Both the position numbers and the translations under genes were made by a program. This document shows positions 56,359 to 63,589 of a DNA stretch of 64,000 nt, piece after piece. This DNA comes from Arcobacteraceae bacterium (GTDB lineage Bacteria > Campylobacterota > Campylobacteria > Campylobacterales > Arcobacteraceae): contig JAGLOP010000002.1 in assembly GCA_023138835.1 (NCBI GenBank), positions 151,432 to 215,431 on the forward strand. The letters run 5' to 3'. How positions within the stretch are numbered: position 1 is the stretch's first letter; the number at the start of each line of letters is the position of its first letter. The notes beneath the pieces are model-generated. The model was not told the DNA's origin. It saw nothing but the letters and a program-made list of their open reading frames with translations, and made no database searches.

Positions 56359-56976
56359 TCACTTGTTTGCCGAAGCAAGACCAACTCCAAAAAACACAAA
56401 TGTTCCTCCGCCTGCACGATTAACTATCTTCCCACCTTTTGGTGAAGAAAGCCAGTTTCTGGCTTTCTTTGCTAAATGTGCATACATAAAATGAATTATT
56501 AAAACTAGACTACTGTATGTAATAACTAATAATATAAATTGACCAATAAATTCAGATGAATAATTAATAAATTGTGGAAAAATTGACATAAAAAAGAATA
56601 CTGCTTTTGGATTTGTTACTTGTAAAGTAATACCTTCCAAAAATTGTATTTTTATATTTTTTGTTGTTTTATTTTCAGTATCCATTTGAGGAGTTGGAGA
56701 GTTCCATAATTTAATACCTAGATAAATTAGATACATTGCTCCAATATATTTCATTATTGTGAATGCAATAGTTGATGTTGCTAATATAACACCAACACTT
56801 GTGGCACTTACTCCTGCAACAATGAATGTTCCAAAGGCAATTCCAAATATTCCACCAACTGCACCTGGTACTCCATATCTTATGGAATTTGTTAATGTTA
56901 ATAATACTCCAGGACCTGGACTTAAAATTGTTGCGATTGCAATAACTGAAAATAGTAAATAACCATCCATGTTCAT
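56359..56976 (-). CDS. LysE/RhtB-family amino acid exporter (cassette gene)
   Basis: Integral membrane exporter of about 205 residues with five or six hydrophobic segments. Start YLLFSVIAIATILSPGPGVLLTLTNSI has the LysE-family PGP signature; GAMYLIYLGIKLW and LQVTNPKAVFFFMSIFPQF are further family blocks. Two in-frame ATG codons occur; the second (56970) is better spaced from GGAG. An exporter is an unusual cassette cargo but known from other arrays. The gene sits between two attC-like sites. Confidence 0.85.
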   Translation of the reverse strand: MNMDGYLLFSVIAIATILSPGPGVLLTLTNSIRYGVPGAVGGIFGIAFGTFIVAGVSATSVGVILATSTIAFTIMKYIGAMYLIYLGIKLWNSPTPQMDTENKTTKNIKIQFLEGITLQVTNPKAVFFFMSIFPQFINYSSEFIGQFILLVITYSSLVLIIHFMYAHLAKKARNWLSSPKGGKIVNRAGGGTFVFFGVGLASANK

Positions 56977-56986
56977 TTCTCCTTTG

Positions 56987-57118
56987 ATATAATGTCTGAC
57001 TTGAAGGACGATGACCCATCAACATATTCGCTGACTTCTTTTTATAACCACTATATTAAAGCTAATTTAGGCTTAAATACTTGCAGGGGTCACTCGTTCT
57101 TCCAATGATTTGTTAGTC
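56987..57118 (-). repeat. attC-like site 2 (after the TOPRIM gene)
   Basis: 132 bases. Upstream core GACTAAC, then AAATCATTGGAAG and GAGTGACCCC; downstream arm GGGTCATCGTCCTTCAAG, ending in a degenerate ATTATAT core (first G lost). The middle has GTGGTTATAAAAAG and GTCAGCGAA, shared with site 4. The TOPRIM stop lies 42 bases before it. Confidence 0.75.
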
Positions 57119-57159
57119 TTGCCACTACTTAAAAGCTAATCTAGTATCTAATAAACTAT

Positions 57160-58314
57160 TTAATGTACAATCTTTGTTTTTAAGAAATACCAAAATTGTC
57201 CAATTTCAGTTTTTAAAAAACTTTCATCATAATAAGGATTTATTTGACTAAATGACTTATTTATAAATTCACATAGTTTCGTAGATAATAAAGGCTTTGT
57301 TAATGTTCTTTGATATTTAGATTCTACATATTTAACAATACTTTCTTTAGTATCATATTCGGATTTAAAATTTTCAAATGTATCACAAATAGTTTTTGTA
57401 TCAACTAATATTTTATGAAATATACGAATTGGTACTGATGTTTCATAATCATGTTTAAAACAAAAGATATTTTCTTTATCAACTAATCCTTTTGAAATTA
57501 TTTTATTTATATTTTGATTTTCCTGTTTTCCATCTTTATCTGCTTGAATATAAACTTTATAGCCTTTATCATGATATTGTTTAATTGTATATTCTATTTT
57601 AGAATAAGTTAAATTTCCAGCTCCCCCATAATTTATAACTTCTATATCTAAAAAGGAGTTGGCAAATATCTCTTCACTTTCTCCTTCTACAAATAATACA
57701 CTTCTTTTGCTATTGAAAAATGGTACATTTTTCATCTCTTTATGAGCTTTATTTAATAAATCATTTGTGTATTTCGTCATACCATATAATGATGGAGCAT
57801 ATTCACCCCACCCACTCATTTGGTCTTTATTTGATAATCCACCTACAACTTGTTCTGTATTTTCAACAAAGCAAGTTAAATAGTAAGCACTATTTAGATA
57901 AGCTTGTTTCTGGTATTCTGTGAAATCTTTTATTAAAGGAAATGTTGTATTAATAAAATTGGTAATAAAATCAATTGCAATGCCACATTGTATATCAATT
58001 GAACGATTTGGATTTACTGGATGCTTTTGTGCATACTTACAATAATCCCATTTTCCACACTTATGGCACTCAAAATATCCTATCCAATTATTAATCATTA
58101 GTTTAGTAATTTCTTCTTTATTATAGCTATCTTCTAATTTAATATTATTTTTAAAACCAATAATATATAAATTATTTAAATCTAATTTTTCCATATTTAC
58201 CTCACTTGATTTATAATTAATGAATTCTTTTTTTGTATTAGGTGTATCTTTATTAAATAAAATATTTATACCATTTTTAATACTATTTAATATTTTAGAA
58301 AATTTTTTAAACAT
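57160..58314 (-). CDS. TOPRIM-domain protein with Cys cluster (cassette gene, defence candidate)
   Basis: 384 residues. The C-terminal half has a TOPRIM domain like that of OLD-family nucleases and reverse-transcriptase-linked defence proteins: SVLFVEGESEEIF with the catalytic Glu at 210, INYGGAGN near 228, and the metal-binding DKD at 259-261 in IQADKDG. The middle has four Cys, at 83, 86, 92 and 110 (FECHKCGKWDYC and IQCG), as in a zinc or iron-sulfur site. There is no ABC ATPase domain, unlike OLD. An internal ATG at residue 41 is a possible start. It lies between attC-like sites 2 and 3. A nuclease acting in defence is inferred, not shown. Confidence 0.65.
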   Translation of the reverse strand: MFKKFSKILNSIKNGINILFNKDTPNTKKEFINYKSSEVNMEKLDLNNLYIIGFKNNIKLEDSYNKEEITKLMINNWIGYFECHKCGKWDYCKYAQKHPVNPNRSIDIQCGIAIDFITNFINTTFPLIKDFTEYQKQAYLNSAYYLTCFVENTEQVVGGLSNKDQMSGWGEYAPSLYGMTKYTNDLLNKAHKEMKNVPFFNSKRSVLFVEGESEEIFANSFLDIEVINYGGAGNLTYSKIEYTIKQYHDKGYKVYIQADKDGKQENQNINKIISKGLVDKENIFCFKHDYETSVPIRIFHKILVDTKTICDTFENFKSEYDTKESIVKYVESKYQRTLTKPLLSTKLCEFINKSFSQINPYYDESFLKTEIGQFWYFLKTKIVH

Positions 58315-58343
58315 TCTATATCTATTATCCTTCTAAATTTAAT

Positions 58344-58476
58344 GACTAACGTTTGAGTTGAAAAATAAGGTGGTATCTACACTTGGTTATTCAACCTTTT
58401 TTCTAAGTAACTTTACAAGATAAAAGCTTAAATAATTGCAGGGTAACCTTGTTTTTCTTCCAACATTTTGTTAGAC
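58344..58476 (-). repeat. attC-like site 3 (after the membrane-protein gene)
   Basis: 133 bases. Upstream core GTCTAAC (a full RYYYAAC match), then AAAATGTTGGAAG and AACAAGGTTACCC; downstream arm CCACCTTATTTTTCAACTC and core GTTAGTC. The stop of the membrane-protein gene lies 28 bases before it. Confidence 0.78.
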
Positions 58477-58503
58477 TATCTAAGTCTATCCAATACTTAA
58501 AAT

Positions 58504-59316
58504 TTAAATTTCTGAAGGTCTTACTGGTTCTTTATACTTTTTTAAATCAAAAATAAATGCTTCTAGTTGGTCAGTTAAACTATGTGGTAATGATGTTAAA
58601 TTATCAGGATAACCATTATTCTTATCTATACTAGATATGAGTGACCAGTCAGATTTTCTATAAACAACAAGATAGACATGTTCTTGTTTATTATATTGCA
58701 TGAAAATTGGAATATTAAAATAACCATTTTTACTAATTTCTACTTCATATTCTTTTAAATATTTTTTACCATAAGCCACTGATGAAAAAAGTTGATTATC
58801 ATTATTCTTGGTATAAATAAGTGCAATATAATCATTACTATTAATTTCTTTATTTAGATTTAATGTACCAGTAATTTCTATACTTTCTTTTTTTTGTTTT
58901 ATATTTAGTTTGCTTATCCCTAAAACTGCTTTATTAGCAGGAGCTGACAATAAATAACTAACATTAAATACATTTCCAGTAATATATTTTACATATGGAA
59001 ATGAGATTGAAATTAATGATACTAATAATAAAAATTGAATTATTTTACTTAATAAAGAAGATTTTTTTTCTTCTTTTTCCTCGTTATCATATATTATTGA
59101 ATAAATTGATGTACCAACAATAACAATACAAATAAAATAAAAAGTAATTGAAATAATAAAATCACTTATTATAAATTCAAAATTTGTATATTTATCCAAT
59201 AGTGGACCAATTACAAATGTAGCAACTGAAACACCAAGTATTGTAGATATGTCTGATATCATAGATAGTTTTTTTGTTAAGTCACCATCTTTAAAATTTT
59301 TAAAATAAGTTCTCAT
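58504..59316 (-). CDS. Membrane protein with soluble C-terminal domain (cassette gene)
   Basis: 270 residues. Three or four hydrophobic segments (about residues 20-38, 45-67, 84-110) are followed by a 150-residue domain with alternating beta strands (ITGTLNLNKEIN, YIALIYTKN, VYLVVYRKSDWSLIS). No family recognised. The layout, membrane part plus extracytoplasmic beta domain, would suit an effector or a surface-exposed sensor. A good Met start follows AGAGGTAAA. The gene has attC-like sites on both sides and no promoter that I can see. Confidence 0.55.
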   Translation of the reverse strand: MRTYFKNFKDGDLTKKLSMISDISTILGVSVATFVIGPLLDKYTNFEFIISDFIISITFYFICIVIVGTSIYSIIYDNEEKEEKKSSLLSKIIQFLLLVSLISISFPYVKYITGNVFNVSYLLSAPANKAVLGISKLNIKQKKESIEITGTLNLNKEINSNDYIALIYTKNNDNQLFSSVAYGKKYLKEYEVEISKNGYFNIPIFMQYNKQEHVYLVVYRKSDWSLISSIDKNNGYPDNLTSLPHSLTDQLEAFIFDLKKYKEPVRPSEI

Positions 59317-59350
59317 TTTACCTCTATATATTTGTTTAAATAGTAATTTA

Positions 59351-59483
59351 GTCTAACGCTCGACTTGAGGAACAATGACCCTCAGAGTGTTCGCTGACAT
59401 CTTTTTATAACCACTACAGTTTAACTTTTTGAGGCTTAAAAATTCGATGGGTCACTTGTTTCTCCTCCTAGGATTTGTTATGT
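59351..59483 (-). repeat. attC-like site 4 (after the HEPN-like gene)
   Basis: 133 bases and the clearest example. Upstream core ACATAAC, then AAATCCTAGGAGG and AACAAGTGACCC; downstream GGGTCATTGTTCCTCAAG and the perfect core GTTAGAC, which fits GTTRRRY. The arms pair as GAGGA/TCCTC and ACAA.TGACCC/GGGTCATTGT. The HEPN-like gene ends inside the site: its last residues and TAG stop are read from the site itself. Confidence 0.82.
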
Positions 59484-60229
59484 TCCTTATTATTGAAAAA
59501 GTCTAAATGTTTTTTATACATATTTCCTGACAATTTTTCTAAATTTGGAAATTCATCTTTTATAATATTTTGAGGTATATTATGAATTTCTTGACACATT
59601 ATTTTCCAATTATCATTATAATCAATTATTGTATTGTGTTCTATTGAAATAGAAAAAGCGAAAACATCCCATCCGTGTCTAATATTTTCATGAACTTTAG
59701 GAAATCTAAATAATTCAGGATTAGATAATCCTCTTCTATCCTTTGGATGAATAGATGGATTTCTAATTCCTTTATATATTTCATCAAAATATATTTTAAA
59801 GCTATCAAGTATATGTTTTGGTGCTTTATTTTTAGTTAAAAATGTATGCCATTTTTGATAAAATGATGGGTTTTTAGGAAGTTTTAAATTTGTGATACTA
59901 ATTAAATTATTAATATCTGCTTCCATCATTGCTTGGAAAAATATTGCTGTATTTATGCAGCATTCAATTTCTTTTTTTCTTAAACTAGTTAGTTTTGATG
60001 CAATATGAAAAGAATTTATATGGTCAATATCATCTATATTAATATTAATAATTGATAGCGTTCTTACTAAAGTATTAATATCTGATTTTTCTTTGAAGTC
60101 CATTGATTGACTTTGAATATTATGCTCCAATAATGCCATTTCAATTGGAACAATATATATTCTAAATGCTTTGTATAGTTCATCTATTGCTTTGTGACCA
60201 GTGTAATGTGCGATATCAAAGTTTTCCAT
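59468..60229 (-). CDS. HEPN-like protein (cassette gene)
   Basis: 253 helical residues. The segment EIYKGIRNPSIHPKDRRG contains R156-N-P-S-I-H161, an R-x4-H motif with Asn after the Arg, as in the active site of HEPN RNases found in toxin and phage-defence systems. The rest is predicted all-alpha, also fitting HEPN. I recognise no closer family. If active it would cleave RNA; without a visible antitoxin partner it could be triggered by infection. The stop lies within attC-like site 4. Confidence 0.6.
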   Translation of the reverse strand: MENFDIAHYTGHKAIDELYKAFRIYIVPIEMALLEHNIQSQSMDFKEKSDINTLVRTLSIININIDDIDHINSFHIASKLTSLRKKEIECCINTAIFFQAMMEADINNLISITNLKLPKNPSFYQKWHTFLTKNKAPKHILDSFKIYFDEIYKGIRNPSIHPKDRRGLSNPELFRFPKVHENIRHGWDVFAFSISIEHNTIIDYNDNWKIMCQEIHNIPQNIIKDEFPNLEKLSGNMYKKHLDFFNNKEHNKS

Positions 60230-60274
60230 AAAATATATCTTTCTGCTTTTATTTTGAATTCAAGTTAAACCTGA

Positions 60275-60407
60275 ACATAACGCTTGACTTAAGGAACAAT
60301 GACCCCTCAGACAGTTTGTTTATTTCTTTTTATTACCACTATATTTTAGTTAATTAATACTTAAAAATTCGCGGGGTCACTTGTTTCTTTTCAAGGTTTT
60401 GTTATAC
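60275..60407 (-). repeat. attC-like site 5 (after the AbiGi-like gene)
   Basis: 133 bases. Upstream core GTATAAC, then AAAACCTTGAAAAG and AACAAGTGACCCC; downstream GGGGTCATTGTTCCTTAAG and core GTTATGT. The inner part AGTGGTAATAAAAAG resembles sites 2 and 4. The AbiGi-like stop lies at its edge. Confidence 0.78.
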
Positions 60408-60408
60408 A

Positions 60409-61182
60409 TTAAATATCATTATCAATTTGATCTTTTGTAAGGATTCTACTTGATAGTATATCAATTGTTTTTTGATTAAATTTACCTTTAACATCTTTAA
60501 TATGATTAATTAAACTAATAATTTCATTTTCATTTTCAACAATAAGATATTTTATATCTGTTGGCTGAAAAGTTAATTTAATATTTGCTATTTTATTATT
60601 ATATTCATCTTTTTGTTTTTTATATTTTATATTATTTTTTGCAACAAATGGATATTCCACATCCTTATTATTGAGTGATGGAACATATCTCCATTCTCTT
60701 TCATCTGCAAATCTAAAATTCTTAAATATTTCATTCTCTCTTATTAGTGTTCCCTCATAATTCTTCATATATCTATATGCGTCAAGAATTTGGAAATATT
60801 GAATTGGTATTATATTTTTATTCTTTCTTAATTTACTCAAATCTGGATAAACTTTATATAAAGCATTATTAAAATTATCAGTAAATTCACAATATTTATT
60901 AACATACATAACAGGATTTAATCCTTGTCTATTAGCCCATTCTTTTGTTAGTCCAATACCATACTTTCCATATTTTTCCATATGAACTTTTAATTCCGAT
61001 AATTTTAAATCACAAAAAGAAACCATTGGAATTGCAAATTCTCTAGTTGTCTCTTTACCTTCAATCTTTTCACGAGCATAAGTTACAGTAAATTCACTTT
61101 CTAAAATACTTAATAGTGCATCTTTTGTTGTGAAATGAAAAAGGATGTCAGGATATAAACTATCATAAGATTTTTTATTCAT
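60409..61182 (-). CDS. AbiGi-like abortive infection protein (cassette gene)
   Basis: 257 residues. DILFHFTTKDALLSILE at the start, AIPMVSFCDLKLSELKVHMEKYG (part), YGIGLTKEWA, GLNPVMYV and FADEREWRYVP match, as I remember the family, AbiGi-type abortive phage infection proteins (PF10899), where this component is described as the antitoxin of AbiG. It also shares the DUF2971-type layout. It follows the small membrane protein gene by 18 bases in the same cassette unit, so the two probably act together. Family match is from memory of motifs; a profile search would settle it. Confidence 0.65.
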   Translation of the reverse strand: MNKKSYDSLYPDILFHFTTKDALLSILESEFTVTYAREKIEGKETTREFAIPMVSFCDLKLSELKVHMEKYGKYGIGLTKEWANRQGLNPVMYVNKYCEFTDNFNNALYKVYPDLSKLRKNKNIIPIQYFQILDAYRYMKNYEGTLIRENEIFKNFRFADEREWRYVPSLNNKDVEYPFVAKNNIKYKKQKDEYNNKIANIKLTFQPTDIKYLIVENENEIISLINHIKDVKGKFNQKTIDILSSRILTKDQIDNDI

Positions 61183-61200
61183 TATAATATATCTTAATGG

Positions 61201-61776
61201 TTATGCTATTAATTGTTTATCAAATAATTTTTCAATAATTTGTTTACAGTTTGAAATAGCCCACTTCCATTCTTCTCGTTTTGGAGCATCTCCTCCCCAC
61301 CATTCAGCATAATATGTAATATTTCTTAATTTTTCAAGTTCATCTTTTTCATCAGAACTTATTTTTTCTAATTCTAATGCAGAATCAATTAGTTTAGTTA
61401 AACTTGGTGAATCTCCAAATGAATGATTTGGTAATAGTGTAACTAAACCTTTTCTCATTAACATTCTTGATAGAACAAGTTTTAACCAGTCATTTGTTTG
61501 AACAGAATTAAATAATGTTTCAATTGATTTATGATCAATACTATCTCCTTGGACAACATTCTTTATTGTTTTATCAATATTTGCTTTTTCCTTTTCTAGT
61601 TCTAATCCATTTGAACCAAATTTTATTTTAGATGCATCTTTCCAAACAATTGTTAAAAATGGAATTAGTAATAGTAAAATTAAGGTAAAGTCAATAGGTG
61701 ATACTCTATTGGTAATTCCTATATCAATATGTACTAAAGTAAGTACTGCAATTATAATCATGTAAAATATATTCAT
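61201..61776 (-). CDS. Membrane-anchored helical protein (cassette partner of AbiGi-like)
   Basis: 191 residues: two N-terminal membrane helices (about 4-18 and 28-45) and a helical cytoplasmic part. The end, LEKLRNITYYAEWWGG then ISNCKQIIEKLFDKQ, resembles HEPN or DUF4145-type helices in which an R-N pair is followed by a His; here the His is not kept. So an inactive HEPN-like or scaffold role is possible. It is the first gene of the array, with AAAGGAAC as ribosome binding site, and has no attC between it and the AbiGi-like gene. Confidence 0.5.
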   Translation of the reverse strand: MNIFYMIIIAVLTLVHIDIGITNRVSPIDFTLILLLLIPFLTIVWKDASKIKFGSNGLELEKEKANIDKTIKNVVQGDSIDHKSIETLFNSVQTNDWLKLVLSRMLMRKGLVTLLPNHSFGDSPSLTKLIDSALELEKISSDEKDELEKLRNITYYAEWWGGDAPKREEWKWAISNCKQIIEKLFDKQLIA

Positions 61777-61788
61777 TTTGTTCCTTTG

Positions 61789-61813
61789 TATAACTAATTA
61801 TTAGTTATACATT
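61789..61813. repeat. Perfect 12-bp inverted repeat at the array head
   Basis: Twelve bases, TGTATAACTAAT, repeat as ATTAGTTATACA around a single central T. The arms contain GTATAAC and GTTATAC, the same core as the upstream end of attC-like site 5. It lies 13 bases before the first cassette gene, so it may be a collapsed attC or a junction relict, or an operator for that gene. Confidence 0.6.
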
Positions 61814-62117
61814 TTATACAACTTACCCTTAAAATAACCGATATTATTACATTTTTAATATATGATATAGAAAGTTAAGAGATTGTAGTAAATAAGCCAT
61901 TTGTTGCTCTTTTGATTTAAAGGTATGTTGCATTTCTATACTTTTTTACTCAATAAACTCTTTTTTACTACTATTTTAATGTTAGACTATTACGGTATAT
62001 CCTTAATAGTTTATCACATTGTATGACTATTAAGGCAAAATCTTAATAGCATAACATTTAGTCATATATTGGGAAAGCTAAAACAATTATAATTTATAAC
62101 ATTTTATAGATATAAAA
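61814..62117. other. Intergenic region between cassette array and oorC, with two hairpin repeats
   Basis: About 300 bases with no gene call. It contains two hairpin-forming repeats: CTATTACGG with CCTTAATAG (61987-62009, one mismatch) and CTATTAAGG with CTTAATAG (62027-62049). Both have the same CTATTA-GG outline and are preceded by GA. No integrase or attI can be recognised, but the space is where a lost intI would have been. Confidence 0.5.
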
Positions 62118-62149
62118 AAAGGGTTGCTAAATTAATAGCAACCCTTTTT
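62112..62149 (-). terminator. Terminator of the oor operon
   Basis: AAAGGGTTGCTA (62118-62129) pairs perfectly with TAGCAACCCTTT (62136-62147) around a 6-base loop, with A/T runs on both sides. It lies about 20 bases after the oorC stop and seals the oor operon from the array. Confidence 0.85.
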
Positions 62150-62167
62150 AATTAATAGTAAAATTTA

Positions 62168-62719
62168 CTATTTAGCAGCGTCTGAATATTTATACCCCAA
62201 CGCATAAGCTTGTTTGTTAATTTCATGTACTTTTGCAGGAACTTTAGAAAGCATTACTTCTTCTAAAAGATCTTTAGGTATAGCATCCATAAAATTATTT
62301 GCAATTGCAAGAGCTACAACAGATTGAGTAATAACATTACCAACCTCTTCTTTTGCAATAGTGATAATAGGAATCTCAACGATATTCCATCTTTTTTTAT
62401 CTTCATCTGTTGCTTTTACAAGATTTGGTTCAATAACAATTGTACCACCTTCTTGAACACCATCTTTAAATGAGTTGTAACTAACTTGTGCAACAGATAA
62501 CATAAAGTCAATTTCACCATCATTTGCATATGGATAATAAATTTCATCATCATCAAGAGTAATATCAACAACAGTTGGTCCACCTCTTACTTGTGATGTA
62601 TATGTAGCAGTTTTTAGACCATGCCCGCCAGCTTTAATCTTTGCAGCTGCAAAAATTTCTCCAGCAAGAAGAACACCTTGTCCACCAACACCTGTAAATC
62701 TCATTAATTTTCTAGCCAT
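62168..62719 (-). CDS. oorC: 2-oxoglutarate:acceptor oxidoreductase, gamma subunit
   Basis: Part of the CoA-dependent 2-oxoglutarate oxidoreductase, which replaces 2-oxoglutarate dehydrogenase in Campylobacterota. The gamma domain signature GVGGQGVLLAGEIFAAAK is at the start, with TYTSQVRGGPTVVDITL after it. 183 residues, normal. 11 bases downstream of oorB in one operon. Confidence 0.9.
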   Translation of the reverse strand: MARKLMRFTGVGGQGVLLAGEIFAAAKIKAGGHGLKTATYTSQVRGGPTVVDITLDDDEIYYPYANDGEIDFMLSVAQVSYNSFKDGVQEGGTIVIEPNLVKATDEDKKRWNIVEIPIITIAKEEVGNVITQSVVALAIANNFMDAIPKDLLEEVMLSKVPAKVHEINKQAYALGYKYSDAAK

Positions 62720-62730
62720 GATGTATCTCC

Positions 62731-63588
62731 TTATATCTTTTTAGCAAAATCATCTTGTGTGATTTTAGCTCTTTTACCTTGATGTGCATCTTTAATCTCT
62801 TGATACATATCACAATACTCTCTAGCTTCCGTATCATGATGTAAAACACCAGTTGGAAGTAAATTAAGTTGCTCTTCTTTAGTTAATTTATCAAATTTTG
62901 CTTTTGCCATAGTAATAGAATCAATCCAATCTAAGTTTTCCATAGCAGAAGCCATTTTATTTTTTCTACCAAGGTTAATATGACAGTTAGATAAAATTTC
63001 CATAAAACTAAAACCATTATGTGCAAAACCTTTTACTAAAAGTCTTTCAATCTTTTTAGGGTCAAGAACTGTTTCACAACCTACAAATGAAGCACCAGCT
63101 GCAATAGCTAAATTACAAGCATTAAAAGTTGGGTCAATATTACCGGCTTTTTGAGTAACTGTCCACATACCTTGAGGAGTAGTAGGACTTGTTTGTGAGT
63201 TTGTAAGACCATAGATAAAGTTATTGATTAAAATAAAGTTAATATCAATATTTCTTCTACAACCATGAATTGTATGATTTCCACCAATTGCCAATGCATC
63301 ACCATCTCCAGCTACACAAATTACATGTTTGTCTGGATTTGCTAATTTAATACCTGTAGCATAAGCGATTGTTCTACCATGAGTAGTATGTACTGTATTG
63401 AAATCAACATAAGAAGAAAATCTTCCAGAACATCCAATTCCTGAAACAACACAAACATCATCTTGTGTCCAACCCATTTTTTCAATAGCTCTGATTGTAG
63501 CTTTTAGTATAACACCATCACCACATCCCCAACACCATAGTGTCGGCATCTTTTGTAATCTTAAGAATTTATTATAATTATAAGCCAT
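62731..63588 (-). CDS. oorB: 2-oxoglutarate:acceptor oxidoreductase, beta subunit (TPP-binding)
   Basis: TPP-dependent subunit. MPTLWCWGCGDGVILKA has the Fe-S cluster Cys-x-x-Cys, GIGCSGRFSSYVDFNTVHTTHGR the family block (in part), VAGDGDALAIGGNH the GDG-type TPP and magnesium motif, and INNFIYGLTNSQTSPTTP the closing part. 285 residues, normal. Adjacent to oorA with 1 base between. Confidence 0.93.
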   Translation of the reverse strand: MAYNYNKFLRLQKMPTLWCWGCGDGVILKATIRAIEKMGWTQDDVCVVSGIGCSGRFSSYVDFNTVHTTHGRTIAYATGIKLANPDKHVICVAGDGDALAIGGNHTIHGCRRNIDINFILINNFIYGLTNSQTSPTTPQGMWTVTQKAGNIDPTFNACNLAIAAGASFVGCETVLDPKKIERLLVKGFAHNGFSFMEILSNCHINLGRKNKMASAMENLDWIDSITMAKAKFDKLTKEEQLNLLPTGVLHHDTEAREYCDMYQEIKDAHQGKRAKITQDDFAKKI

Positions 63589-63589
63589 T

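Larger units (their letters stand above)
55534..61813 (-). mobile_element. Integron-type gene cassette array without integrase (CALIN)
   Basis: Five 132-134 base sites with attC features separate six co-oriented gene units on the minus strand. Each site lies directly after, or includes, the stop codon of the preceding gene, has TAACAAA at the upstream end, a downstream core such as GTTAGAC, and partly complementary arms. Order in transcription direction: two-gene unit (191 and 257 residues)-attC5-HEPN-like-attC4-membrane protein-attC3-TOPRIM-attC2-LysE-attC1-TA pair. No intI gene lies between oorC and the first cassette. Cassette genes have no obvious house-keeping role, and several look like phage defence. 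Confidence 0.8.

Noticed and set aside
56711..57025. Minus-strand 104-codon frame over the LysE gene start and attC-like site 2
   Set aside because: Its product is rich in Cys, Asn and Trp with no family pattern; the LysE frame in the same place is clearly real.
55534..61813. Repeats as REP elements, transposon ends or CRISPR
   Set aside because: They are 133 bases long, each is single between genes, placed at stop codons and all in one direction. This fits attC and not interspersed REP, IS ends with a transposase, or short CRISPR repeats.
61981..62056. GTTAGAC and GCATAAC at the ends of the tandem hairpins as a sixth attC
   Set aside because: The cores face the wrong way relative to each other (GTT first, AAC last), so they cannot form an attC hairpin of the usual kind.
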